This document shows, piece after piece, positions 56,131 through 64,000 of a stretch of DNA of 64,000 nt. The notes below the pieces were generated by a model. The model searched no databases. It saw only the letters and a program-made list of their open reading frames with translations, and was not told the DNA's origin. The number at the start of each line of letters is the position of its first letter. Positions within the stretch are counted from its first letter, which is position 1. A program made the position numbers and the translations under genes. Source of the stretch: Iphinoe sp. HA4291-MV1 (lineage in GTDB: Bacteria > Cyanobacteriota > Cyanobacteriia > Cyanobacteriales > Nostocaceae). The stretch is taken from positions 1 to 64,000 of the forward strand of contig JAHHHH010000019.1 of assembly GCA_019359415.1 (NCBI GenBank), written 5' to 3'.

Positions 56131-57675
56131 ATGAGCAATGAGCATTATGATATCGTCATTATCGGTGCAGGAGCAGGCGGCGCAACCCTAGCAAGACATC
56201 TAGCACCCAGTGGCAAGAAAATTCTGATTTTGGAAAGAGGTCCGTGGTTACCCAGAGAAAAACGCAACTGGAATGTAAAAGAAGTTGCTGTAAAAGGCTA
56301 CTACCAAACCAAGGAAGTATGGTTGGACAAGGATAACAACCCAGTTCGGTCCAACGCTCACTATAACGTCGGTGGTAATACAAAATTTTGGGGTGCAGCC
56401 TTGTTCCGGTTTCGGGAGCGCGATTTTGAAAAGGTCATACATCCAGATGGTATCTCTCCAGAATGGCCTTTGAAGTACAAAGACTTTGAGCCTTACTATA
56501 CAAAAGTTGAAAAGATGTATGACTGTCATGGTCTACGAGGTGAAGATCCCACTGCCCCACCAATCAGCAAAGACTATCCTTTCCCACCCATCAGTCACGA
56601 TCCACCCATTCAAGAACTTGTCGATCAACTCAAAGCGAAGGATCTGCATCCGTTTCATTTGCCTACAGCGATTCGCATGAATGAAGATAGGCGTTTCTTA
56701 AGTGAGTGTATTCGTTGTGAAACCTGCGATGGTTTTCCTTGTCTGGTTGGCGGTAAAGCAGACGCGGAATGGAACGGTGCACGTCCAGCATTGAAATATC
56801 CAAACGTGACGCTGATAACAGAAGCAAAAGTCTTGCGCTTGCTGACGAGTCCTTCTGGACGTGAAGTCACTGAAATTGAAACTGAAATTGATGGCAGTAT
56901 CAAGATTATAAAAGGAGACATTGTTGTTGTCTCCTGTGGGGCAATTAACTCAGCGGCGTTGCTGTTACGGAGTGCTAATGACAAACACCCTAATGGACTG
57001 GCAAACAGTTCTGACCAAGTGGGGCGCAATTATATGTATCACTTGCTAGGTGCAATGGTTGCAGTTTCCAGCAAACCCAATCCCACAGTTTTTGAGAAGA
57101 CGGTTGGACTGAACGATTTTTACTGGGGCGAAGAAGATTATCCCTATCCTATGGGCAATATCCAAAGCACTGGTCAAATTCTGCCAGAAATGCTTGAGGA
57201 TATGTTTAAAGAGCCGCTACCGGGATGGACTTTTGAGCAAATGTATGCTCACTCGACAGATTGGTGGTTTATGACAGAAGATTTACCAGATCCAAATAAC
57301 AGGGTTACTTGGGAGAAAAACACTATCAAAATCAGTTACACCGAAAATAATCGCGCTTCTTTTGACCGCCTGCAAATGCGCTGGATCGAAATTCTCAGAA
57401 GTTTAGAAATGTGCGATGAGTTCTTACAAACCAACCTCTACCGCAGTTTTAAAGTGGGAATTCAAGGAGTCGCGCACCAATGCGGTACCTGTCGGTTTGG
57501 CACAGATCCGAAAACATCAGTGTTGGATTTGAATTGTCGCACTCATGATGTGGATAACCTTTATGTGGTTGATTCCAGCTTTTATCCTTCCAGTGCTGCG
57601 TTGAACCCAACACACACTTTATTAGCTAACGCTTTGCGTGTGGGAGATCATTTGCTTGAGCGGATGAAATATTGA
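56131..57675 (+). CDS. GMC family oxidoreductase
   Basis: 514 residues. The N-terminal FAD-binding motif YDIVIIGAGAGGATLARHLA is followed by NVGGNTKFWGAALFRFRERD. The C-terminal GMC part has VAHQCGTCRFGTDPKTSVLD and SALNPTHTLLANA-like SSAALNPTHTLLANAL. Members oxidise sugars or alcohols, passing electrons to acceptors. No signal peptide is visible, unlike its neighbours. The cysteine pair CIRCETCDGFPC at about 193 is notable and may bind a metal cluster. It probably supplies the substrate for the lactonase upstream. Confidence 0.9.
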   Translation: MSNEHYDIVIIGAGAGGATLARHLAPSGKKILILERGPWLPREKRNWNVKEVAVKGYYQTKEVWLDKDNNPVRSNAHYNVGGNTKFWGAALFRFRERDFEKVIHPDGISPEWPLKYKDFEPYYTKVEKMYDCHGLRGEDPTAPPISKDYPFPPISHDPPIQELVDQLKAKDLHPFHLPTAIRMNEDRRFLSECIRCETCDGFPCLVGGKADAEWNGARPALKYPNVTLITEAKVLRLLTSPSGREVTEIETEIDGSIKIIKGDIVVVSCGAINSAALLLRSANDKHPNGLANSSDQVGRNYMYHLLGAMVAVSSKPNPTVFEKTVGLNDFYWGEEDYPYPMGNIQSTGQILPEMLEDMFKEPLPGWTFEQMYAHSTDWWFMTEDLPDPNNRVTWEKNTIKISYTENNRASFDRLQMRWIEILRSLEMCDEFLQTNLYRSFKVGIQGVAHQCGTCRFGTDPKTSVLDLNCRTHDVDNLYVVDSSFYPSSAALNPTHTLLANALRVGDHLLERMKY

Positions 57676-57705
57676 GAGAAAGTAGGCGATGCTGCAAAGG
57701 AGCCG

Positions 57706-58034
57706 CTACGCGATTTGCACTTCATAAAGCGATCGCTCTTTGAGGATATCTTGCCATTCTGCATCAGTGAATGGTTGGGTGACGAGTTCTATGCCAAAGT
57801 ACTGTTTTGCTGTCTCTGTCCTTGGTAGATCAGATTATGCCACTGGGCAGGCCATTTTTTTTGCAGATGTCCCAAGGAGAGAGCATAGGGCAACCAAGTA
57901 TAAAAACGCAAGGTAGGTGGGTGCTGTCCCTCTTCGCATTGATTGAACAACCAAGCGTCGATCGCCATTTGTACTCCTCCTGAAGTTTGAATCATCGGGA
58001 TGAAACGCCAGGTGGATGGTGCTAATTGTCTCAT
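57706..58034 (-). pseudogene. Lipoate-protein ligase family remnant
   Basis: The N-terminal 75 residues (MRQLAPSTWRFIPMIQTSGG, AIDAWLFNQCEEGQHPPTLR, FYTWLPYALSLGHLQKKWPA) match the cyanobacterial lipoate/octanoyl ligase family. The frame then fails near 57820. A second frame encodes the family's C-terminal end KQYFGIELVTQPFTDAEWQD and then a stop at 57706. The middle 140 or so residues, with the RR-P-TGG-R-AVxH catalytic region, are missing. Confidence 0.8.
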
Positions 58035-58154
58035 AGGTTTTGAACTCTTGAAAGTCAAGCGATGCTCCTCCGGAGCCACCTAAAGGGTGATTGCGCAAAG
58101 CGCACTAATCGCCAACAAAAAGTTTTGGGGTTGTCACAATGACACAAGCATCAA

Positions 58155-58757
58155 TCAACTGTTTTGAACCATCCAAACTAAAATTCCCAAAATTTGTTCT
58201 ACAGGCGGGAGGGGATAATCCATCAAGTCGATAGTGACAGTATTATCTTCCAATTTCAGGAATCGCCATTGTGTACCACTGCTAATAGAACCATATATTA
58301 CAGAAACTGGACGATTTTTGGCTGCGTTAAATCTTTGTGCTGCAACCATTTCTGCAATACATTGTCCAAACCCAGTTCTTAAATCAGCTTTTTTTGCTTC
58401 CACAATTATAATTGCAGGTGCTTCAATTTCTAACACTTCAGGCGATCGACTCAAAAGGAAATCACACATCCCATTAAGTCCAACTGCTTCATCAACTGTA
58501 AAATCTTCTCCGGAGAACAAACTAATCTGCCGATTTAATATCCGTCTAACTTCCAATAATACTGGGTAAATAATTCCTTCTGAACGCGCTTTTTCACTTG
58601 CGGAAGAAGCAAGTGGTAGACTTTCTTCAAGATATGCCATTAGTGTAGCAGATGCTTTGCTAGGTTCAGTGGGAGGAAGAAATCGCCCACCTTCCTGTGT
58701 TTTTAATCCGAAAGCTTCTTTCACTTTACTAATATTTGTAAACTGACTGTAAGGCAT
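58155..58757 (-). CDS. Hypothetical protein, PD-(D/E)XK-like
   Basis: 200 residues, a cyanobacterial conserved type. VGLNGMCDFLLSRSPEVLEI, then APAIIIVEAKKADLRTGFGQ, shows the D...ExK arrangement of PD-(D/E)XK enzymes, with a downstream Gln-containing helix GFGQCIAEMVAAQRFN. It ends in a hydrophobic strand. I do not know the target. It may act as a stand-alone nuclease or be an inactive relative. Between the lipoate-ligase remnant and pcrA. Confidence 0.7.
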   Translation of the reverse strand: MPYSQFTNISKVKEAFGLKTQEGGRFLPPTEPSKASATLMAYLEESLPLASSASEKARSEGIIYPVLLEVRRILNRQISLFSGEDFTVDEAVGLNGMCDFLLSRSPEVLEIEAPAIIIVEAKKADLRTGFGQCIAEMVAAQRFNAAKNRPVSVIYGSISSGTQWRFLKLEDNTVTIDLMDYPLPPVEQILGILVWMVQNS

Positions 58758-58936
58758 AAATGTTAATTTGTCTATCTAGATTTAGTTTAGCGACTTGAGG
58801 CGATTGCCTTCTCCTGACGGAGACGCTCCGCGAATGGCAGTGCGCTCTCTTGCATCGCCTACACCGGGCAATTCAACTGTTTTAAGATTCACACATTCGC
58901 TCGTTATTTCAAACTTTAGAATGCGTGAATTGCTTG

Positions 58937-61276
58937 TCACTCAGATCGTTGCAACTGTGCAACTCTTGGATCAATAATTTTTTGCCCCAAACTGTCAAAT
59001 TTAATCGCCAAAGAAACTTTATTCCCCGAACCAAAAATGTGAGTAATTTCTCCAATACCGAAGATTTTGTGCAGAACTTTCTCGCCGACTTCCCAACTTT
59101 GAGCACTCTCTTTCTTTCGTTGATTTGCACGCCCAGATGAACTACTACCAGCACCTTTTGTATAAGCAATGCTTCTATGTCGAGTCATTAATAATTCTTC
59201 GGGTAATTCGTCGAGAAATTGCGATCGCATGGCAGGTTCGCGTGAACCATAAAGACGGCGTTCGCGGGCATGGGTGATGTACAATCGTTCTTGGGCGCGA
59301 GTAATCCCCACGTAACACAGGCGGCGTTCTTCTTCTAAAGCGGCTGGATCGTTCATGGAACGATAGTTGGGAAATAGCCCTTGTTCCATCCCCACCAGAA
59401 ACACAACAGGAAACTCCAGCCCCTTGGAGGCGTGTAAAGTTAATAGTGAAACTGCTGTTTCTCCTTCTTTTAAGTTATCCAAATCGGAACTGAGAGCAGT
59501 ACTGGAAAGAAAGGCTTGCAAAGTGACATCCTCGTTCTCTTCTTCAAATTGCAGCACCGCGTTGAATAATTCTTGGACGTTTTGCAACCTGTCTTCTGCT
59601 TCATCTGTACTCTGCATTTCCAAGTCTTTGATATATCCAGAGTCTTCCAGCACCCCTTGTACAAGTTCAGAAACTGGAACCGTCTGCATTTGTTCTTGCA
59701 AATTACGTATCATCTGTGCAAAACTATTCACAGCTTTGGCAGAACGTCCAGCTAATGTATTCACTGATGTCTCGTCAATCAGGATTTCCCACAGAGTTGT
59801 GCCTAATTGTTGAGCGGCGTTTACCAGTGCATCAATGGTGGCTTTACCAATACCGCGTCGGGGAGTATTGATGACTCGCAATAAACTGAGTGTATCAGCT
59901 GGGTTAGCGATCGCTCGCAAGTAAGCCAGGACATCTTTAATTTCTTTGCGATCGTAAAACTTTATCCCTCCCACAACTGTGTAGGGGATTCCCAAGCGCA
60001 CCAATAATTCTTCAAACGGTCGAGATTGGGCGTTGGTACGATAAAGTATGGCGAAACTTCCCCAATTCAACTCTGGATGCTGGTTTTCTAAAGAGCGAAT
60101 TTGGTTAATAACAAAATCTGCTTCTGCAATTTCATCATCAGCTTTATGACAAAAAATCTCCTCACCTGCACCCCTTGTTGCTTTGAGGATTTTATCAATG
60201 CGTTGGGTGTTGTTTTCAATCAGTTCGTTTGCTGCTTGCAGAATGTTTTCGCAAGAGCGATAATTCTCCTCCAACTTCACCATCGTGCGGGTATCTTCGT
60301 CAAGTAAGCCATCGCCAAAATCTTGCTGAAAGTCCAACAAGATGGTAAAATCTGCCATTCTAAATGAATAGATCGATTGATCTGCATCACCAACCACGAA
60401 AACCGAGCGATTTGTCCAATCCCAATCACTCTTTTCAGTTTCGCCATTCGTTGTCAAAAGGCGGATGAGTTCGTATTGAGTGCGGTTGGTATCCTGATAT
60501 TCATCTACTAAGATATGGCGAAACTTGTTATGCCAATAACCTAAGACTTGCTCGTTCTGCTGAAACAATCTTACAGGAACGAGGATGAGATCATCAAAGT
60601 CAAGGGCGTTGTTCTGTGCAAGTCGGCTTTGATAGTGATTGTAAACCTCTGCAATCACTCGTCCGCGATAATTGGGTTGTTCTCTCTCAAATTCTCTGGG
60701 TGATAAGCCTTGGTTTTTGGCGTTACTAATTGCGTAGCGCACAGAACGGGGTTCAAATTTTTTGTTGTCCAGGTTAAGCTGTTTGGTGACGATTTCTTTA
60801 ACAAGGCTTTGGGCGTCCGACTCATCAAAAATGGAAAAATTCCGCGTCCACTGGCGTCCTTTTTCGTCTTGGTATTTGTCGATATCAAAGCGGAGAACGC
60901 GAGACAGAAGACTGTGGAAAGTTCCACACCACATATCTTTAATGTAATTTTTCCAGACTTTCGACTTGAGCTTAGTTTGGTCATATTCTGGCAACAAATC
61001 AAACCGCTCATTGTATTCTGTTATTGCTAGGCGATCGGCAAATAACTTTTGAATACGTTCTTTCATTTCCCGTGCGGCTTTGTTGGTGAAGGTTACCGCC
61101 AGGATATTTTCTGGATCAACGCGGTGTTGCAAAATAAGATTAGCAATGCGATAAGTCAACGCTCGTGTTTTACCGGAACCCGCACCAGCAACAACGAGCA
61201 AAGGACCGCAGTAATGTTCAACAGCACGGCGTTGACTGGGGTTAAGATGACTGAGGAAGTCTGTGGTTGTTGTCAT
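58937..61276 (-). CDS. pcrA: ATP-dependent DNA helicase PcrA/UvrD
   Basis: 779 residues, a superfamily 1A helicase. Motif I GAGSGKT at about 31-37, motif Ia LAVTFTNKAAREMKERI, motif II VDEYQDTN, motif III FVVGDADQSIYSFR, motif V LTLHASKGLEFPVVFLVGME and motif VI YVGITRAQERLYI are all visible. The C-terminal 50 residues (SWEVGEKVLHKIFGIGEITH) form the Tudor-like domain that binds RNA polymerase. Acts in nucleotide excision repair and in displacing proteins from DNA. Confidence 0.95.
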   Translation of the reverse strand: MTTTTDFLSHLNPSQRRAVEHYCGPLLVVAGAGSGKTRALTYRIANLILQHRVDPENILAVTFTNKAAREMKERIQKLFADRLAITEYNERFDLLPEYDQTKLKSKVWKNYIKDMWCGTFHSLLSRVLRFDIDKYQDEKGRQWTRNFSIFDESDAQSLVKEIVTKQLNLDNKKFEPRSVRYAISNAKNQGLSPREFEREQPNYRGRVIAEVYNHYQSRLAQNNALDFDDLILVPVRLFQQNEQVLGYWHNKFRHILVDEYQDTNRTQYELIRLLTTNGETEKSDWDWTNRSVFVVGDADQSIYSFRMADFTILLDFQQDFGDGLLDEDTRTMVKLEENYRSCENILQAANELIENNTQRIDKILKATRGAGEEIFCHKADDEIAEADFVINQIRSLENQHPELNWGSFAILYRTNAQSRPFEELLVRLGIPYTVVGGIKFYDRKEIKDVLAYLRAIANPADTLSLLRVINTPRRGIGKATIDALVNAAQQLGTTLWEILIDETSVNTLAGRSAKAVNSFAQMIRNLQEQMQTVPVSELVQGVLEDSGYIKDLEMQSTDEAEDRLQNVQELFNAVLQFEEENEDVTLQAFLSSTALSSDLDNLKEGETAVSLLTLHASKGLEFPVVFLVGMEQGLFPNYRSMNDPAALEEERRLCYVGITRAQERLYITHARERRLYGSREPAMRSQFLDELPEELLMTRHRSIAYTKGAGSSSSGRANQRKKESAQSWEVGEKVLHKIFGIGEITHIFGSGNKVSLAIKFDSLGQKIIDPRVAQLQRSE

Positions 61277-61414
61277 GGGTGTGAGGAGTTCTTAGGACGC
61301 TAGTATCGCGCAACTTCTCCCCAAGGGAGTCGCTACAGGTTACTTGGTATTTTAGCAGCGTCTTCGCTCAGTTTTTTGCATCTGCTGTTCTGAAATCTAG
61401 TAACGACCTCATCA

Positions 61415-61945
61415 CTATTTACAAATCTTTAAGCCATAAACAAAAGGCTCTTTGAAGTTGTAAGCTAATTTTTTCCTGATTATTTCATTGATTCTGTAGC
61501 AATTCATTAACCATTTAATAGTATGCAAGTAAAACACAAATTTATATTTTTTGTAAGGCTTGGGAAAATTTAGTATATTTTTAAATGTATCAAATTCTAG
61601 TTCTTCCATAATTTTAATAACAATTGGGTTAGCACTTATTGTGTATACATTCTTTTCCCTTTCAATTGCATCTTTAAATGATGCCAAAAACATGAGTTTT
61701 CCGAGACCTTTACCTCTAAACTTTTCCAGCACAAATAAGGCAGCTATTTTAGTCCAATATTGATCAAAGTCATAATTCAAGCAAACTCCAGCAATCTTAC
61801 CATCTTCATCTTCAGCAACCATGATATTTTTGGCTGCCATCCATTCTCTGAAGGAATAACCAATAATATTAGGTGTTAGTTTTATTTCTTTAATAACTAA
61901 TTTCGCTTCTTCTTCTTTCAGCAGTCTTTTAACAATCTTAAACAT
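61415..61945 (-). CDS. GNAT family N-acetyltransferase
   Basis: 176 residues. The GNAT core IAGVCLNYDFDQYWTKIAAL, then FVLEKFRGKGLGKLMFLASF with the R-x-x-G-x-G/A acetyl-CoA loop, is clear. The C-terminal tail (FVFYLHTIKWLMNCYRINEI) is Lys- and aromatic-rich. The gene is strikingly AT-rich compared with pcrA, a possible sign of transfer. It is 52 bp from the similarly AT-rich AAA-like gene. Confidence 0.82.
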   Translation of the reverse strand: MFKIVKRLLKEEEAKLVIKEIKLTPNIIGYSFREWMAAKNIMVAEDEDGKIAGVCLNYDFDQYWTKIAALFVLEKFRGKGLGKLMFLASFKDAIEREKNVYTISANPIVIKIMEELEFDTFKNILNFPKPYKKYKFVFYLHTIKWLMNCYRINEIIRKKLAYNFKEPFVYGLKICK

Positions 61946-61997
61946 AATATTATTTGATGTTCAATGTACATTATAAATTCATTGATTTTCTACGAAA

Positions 61998-64000
61998 TCA
62001 TTTTAAAAGAAAATATACGAAAACAAGCAGAGTTACTACAATTGTTATAGAAAGATTGATATTTGAGTACAAAAGCCTTTGACAGAATCTTATACTATTA
62101 TATTTTTCTTCAAAATTTGTGTAATCGCAATTGAGACGAGATAAACAACGAGAAGTCTTTCTGAAGGCAATTTCATAATGAGAAAAACCGAAAAATATAA
62201 TGAAAATTGAACTACAACCGAAGCAATAGTACGCAATGACTAAGTGCTTTGCACTTTCTGATAAAGTCTTCTGCCCAATTAAATATTCAAAAATATTTAT
62301 GATGATGAAACCAGAAACAAGAGTAGTATAACGTCCAATGATTACCAAAAAATGAGAAGAAAATTCGATAAAATTATTTTGAATAAAATTTTCAAGATTT
62401 TTGATTTTTGTTTTTCTTAACAAAGAATCACTTTGTTTCTCTAATTTATGAATAAACTGACTGATTTTATTTTTATTAATTGAGCTTTTAATTATATCTT
62501 TGACTGCTGTATAAATGCTAACAGAAGCTAAAGGAACACCTATAATCACAAAATTTATTAAAGAATAAGGTAAATAAGATAAATAGGTTCTATAACAATC
62601 TTTTTCATAATTTTTAATATCCTTTCCATAATAACTTGCTAGCTCAATTGGACCAGTGTGTAAATTGTGGTATAGCACACGTATAACAAGTATAAATGCT
62701 AGAAAAGTTATTAATATGCGTAACCATTGGAGAGATTTTTTATGAAGAATCTGGATAGCTTCTCTTTTGAAAACAACACCAATCATATATAGTCCTCCTG
62801 TAACTGAAATAACACTACGAAAAAATTCAATCGTTCCCCCGTTAATATCACTATTGAATTTTTCCTGCCAAGCATTACAGGGAAACAAAGAGTAGGAACA
62901 AAAAAGTGATATGGCGTTAATAGTTAATAATACACAAGTTGCAGTTATGAGTCGGTTATATCTAAACCAATGAGCCAGTTTTGAGTCTTTTGCTTCCTCT
63001 AGCAAGACTCCTTCTTTTGTGCGCTTATAGGAAACCAGTACATCAGGTACTTCTTCCCATTCTTGGTGCAAAATACTTAGCGAAAATAATTCATCGTCAA
63101 CCCAATCCTCATTAAAAACCTTATTATAGATAGGGTTATAAACTTTCAAACAACCTTTCTGTCTGACAACCAATCCAGACAGTCGCAATTCCATTTGTTT
63201 CTTGGATCTATCGTCAACATCAATCTCACCATTTTGCAAGATTTGCTGATAGAGTTTCAGTAACTTCTCAGCACGTTGCTGATTACTGAGAAGGCGATTT
63301 CTAATGGTCCTCAGATGCTCAGGCTCATCCTGTGCTGTCCAGTTGTTGATGATATAGTTTTGAACTAAATCCTCAATCTTTAGCTGTCTGCTTTCTGCTT
63401 TTTCAACAACTAGCTTGCACAGCTTTTGAGTGAGAAATGGTTGTCCTCCTGTCCATTGTAATATCTCTTTCAGAACGTTTTCCGGATTGTCCACTTTCTG
63501 CTCCAATCCCTTAGTTAAAGATAACTTTGCCTCTTCTAATTTAAATCCTGTTAATTCAATGGGTTGACCAATATTAAAGACTAATCGCTCTTTGTCTTGA
63601 ATTAAATCTGACGGCGACATCACTCCTAGTATGCAAAACGTGAGACGTTCATAGTCAATATTATCTGGGCGTTTTTCATAGCAACGCCGAATAAACTGCA
63701 AAAACTCATCTTTAAATTCAAGGTTTAAAATGCTCTCGAATTCATCAACAAAAATGACTATATTTTGCAAAATTCTTTTTAATAGCACGTCCTGGATAAA
63801 CCGATTCAAGCACTCCACTGGTTGTAACAACTTGTGTTGTAGCCACCAAGAACTGAAATTATTAATGTCTAAGAGATTGAAATTACTTGACAAAGTATAG
63901 GCTATATCAGCATAGAATTTTTTTTGATAGCTATCCTTTATTGGTAGGTAAATTGAGACACAGCGTACTCCTTCTTTTTCTAGTCTTTTCATCATTTGAA
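61998..64000 (-). CDS. Membrane AAA-like (AAA_35-type) protein, partial at right edge
   Basis: At least 665 residues, with the start beyond the window. RMMKRLEKEGVRCVSIYLP corresponds to the region just after the Walker A helix of cyanobacterial AAA-like proteins, so the P-loop lies outside. Walker B (NIVIFVDEFESIL) and the sensor FCILGVMSPSDLIQDKERLV are inside, as is TGGQPFLTQKLCKLVV, typical of STAND-like NTPases. The second half has about six to eight membrane helices (CVLLTINAISLFCSYSLF, LITFLAFILVIRVL, ITIVVTLLVFVYFLL at the end). An NTPase that drives a membrane response is plausible. Very AT-rich. Confidence 0.8.
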   Translation of the reverse strand, partial: QMMKRLEKEGVRCVSIYLPIKDSYQKKFYADIAYTLSSNFNLLDINNFSSWWLQHKLLQPVECLNRFIQDVLLKRILQNIVIFVDEFESILNLEFKDEFLQFIRRCYEKRPDNIDYERLTFCILGVMSPSDLIQDKERLVFNIGQPIELTGFKLEEAKLSLTKGLEQKVDNPENVLKEILQWTGGQPFLTQKLCKLVVEKAESRQLKIEDLVQNYIINNWTAQDEPEHLRTIRNRLLSNQQRAEKLLKLYQQILQNGEIDVDDRSKKQMELRLSGLVVRQKGCLKVYNPIYNKVFNEDWVDDELFSLSILHQEWEEVPDVLVSYKRTKEGVLLEEAKDSKLAHWFRYNRLITATCVLLTINAISLFCSYSLFPCNAWQEKFNSDINGGTIEFFRSVISVTGGLYMIGVVFKREAIQILHKKSLQWLRILITFLAFILVIRVLYHNLHTGPIELASYYGKDIKNYEKDCYRTYLSYLPYSLINFVIIGVPLASVSIYTAVKDIIKSSINKNKISQFIHKLEKQSDSLLRKTKIKNLENFIQNNFIEFSSHFLVIIGRYTTLVSGFIIINIFEYLIGQKTLSESAKHLVIAYYCFGCSSIFIIFFGFSHYEIAFRKTSRCLSRLNCDYTNFEEKYNSIRFCQRLLYSNINLSITIVVTLLVFVYFLLK

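Overview
The window comes from a cyanobacterium, most likely a filamentous, heterocyst-forming (Nostocales-type) species. The evidence is the very frequent HIP1 octamer GCGATCGC, the photosystem II assembly lipoprotein Psb27, a photosynthetic-type Gap2 dehydrogenase, the cyanobacterial Cas1-Cas2/CRISPR type, several DUF families common in cyanobacteria (DUF3110, DUF4168, DUF4350), and abundant short repeats of the CCATTGC/GGGCAATG type. No tRNA or rRNA gene was seen by eye.

Layout. 1-2093: remnant of a CRISPR adaptation module (5'-truncated cas1, intact cas2), a structured leader, and an array of 15 repeats with a worn distal end. 2205-5784: a Ser/Thr kinase fused to a phosphate-binding-protein-like sensor, a NADAR/YbiA protein and a DUF2243 membrane protein. 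5917-15387: a DUF4129-DUF4350-MoxR-DUF58 / SpoIIM-like / RDD membrane cluster that has been damaged. DUF4350 is cut short, MoxR has lost its ATP-binding half, DUF58 is frameshifted at its 5' end, and unrelated genes (an alpha/beta-hydrolase-like protein and a secreted VHL-beta-domain protein) lie between them. An inverted pair of 40-bp repeats bounds this stretch. 11400-12300 is repeat-rich and carries a small gene with a double-glycine-type leader.

15376-30240: housekeeping and envelope genes (DUF1868 2H phosphoesterase, holA, DUF4168, a PAS-LuxR regulator, crcB, a 1952-residue TamB, DUF3110-murQ, and a GH13 enzyme). Three copies of a miniature inverted-repeat element lie between them. 30241-33263: an HNH-nuclease remnant, an unidentified coiled-coil membrane protein, and 1.5 kb without a convincing gene but with large palindromes. 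33264-46554: msrB, a small beta-barrel protein, cofH, psb27, a family-10-like glycosyl hydrolase, a thioredoxin, an aminotransferase, thiL, gap2, and murC-murB.

46734-50683: two poorly known proteins, a metallophosphoesterase, and a graveyard of gene fragments (an AAA ATPase start and a possible DNA-binding or resolvase-type tail). 50684-57675: a same-strand set of mostly exported proteins (MIP channel, VOC protein, spondin-domain protein, HbpS/GlcG-like protein, SMP-30-like lactonase, GMC oxidoreductase) that looks like a sugar or alcohol oxidation pathway. 57706-64000: a decayed lipoate-ligase-like gene, a PD-(D/E)XK-like protein, pcrA, an acetyltransferase, and a membrane AAA-like protein running off the right edge.

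The most unusual themes are, first, short genomic repeats that have invaded genes in frame (TamB, aminotransferase, VOC protein); second, the selective decay of the MoxR cluster; and third, a CRISPR locus whose Cas1 has lost its N-terminal half while the array and Cas2 remain. No complete new defence or mobile system could be demonstrated.
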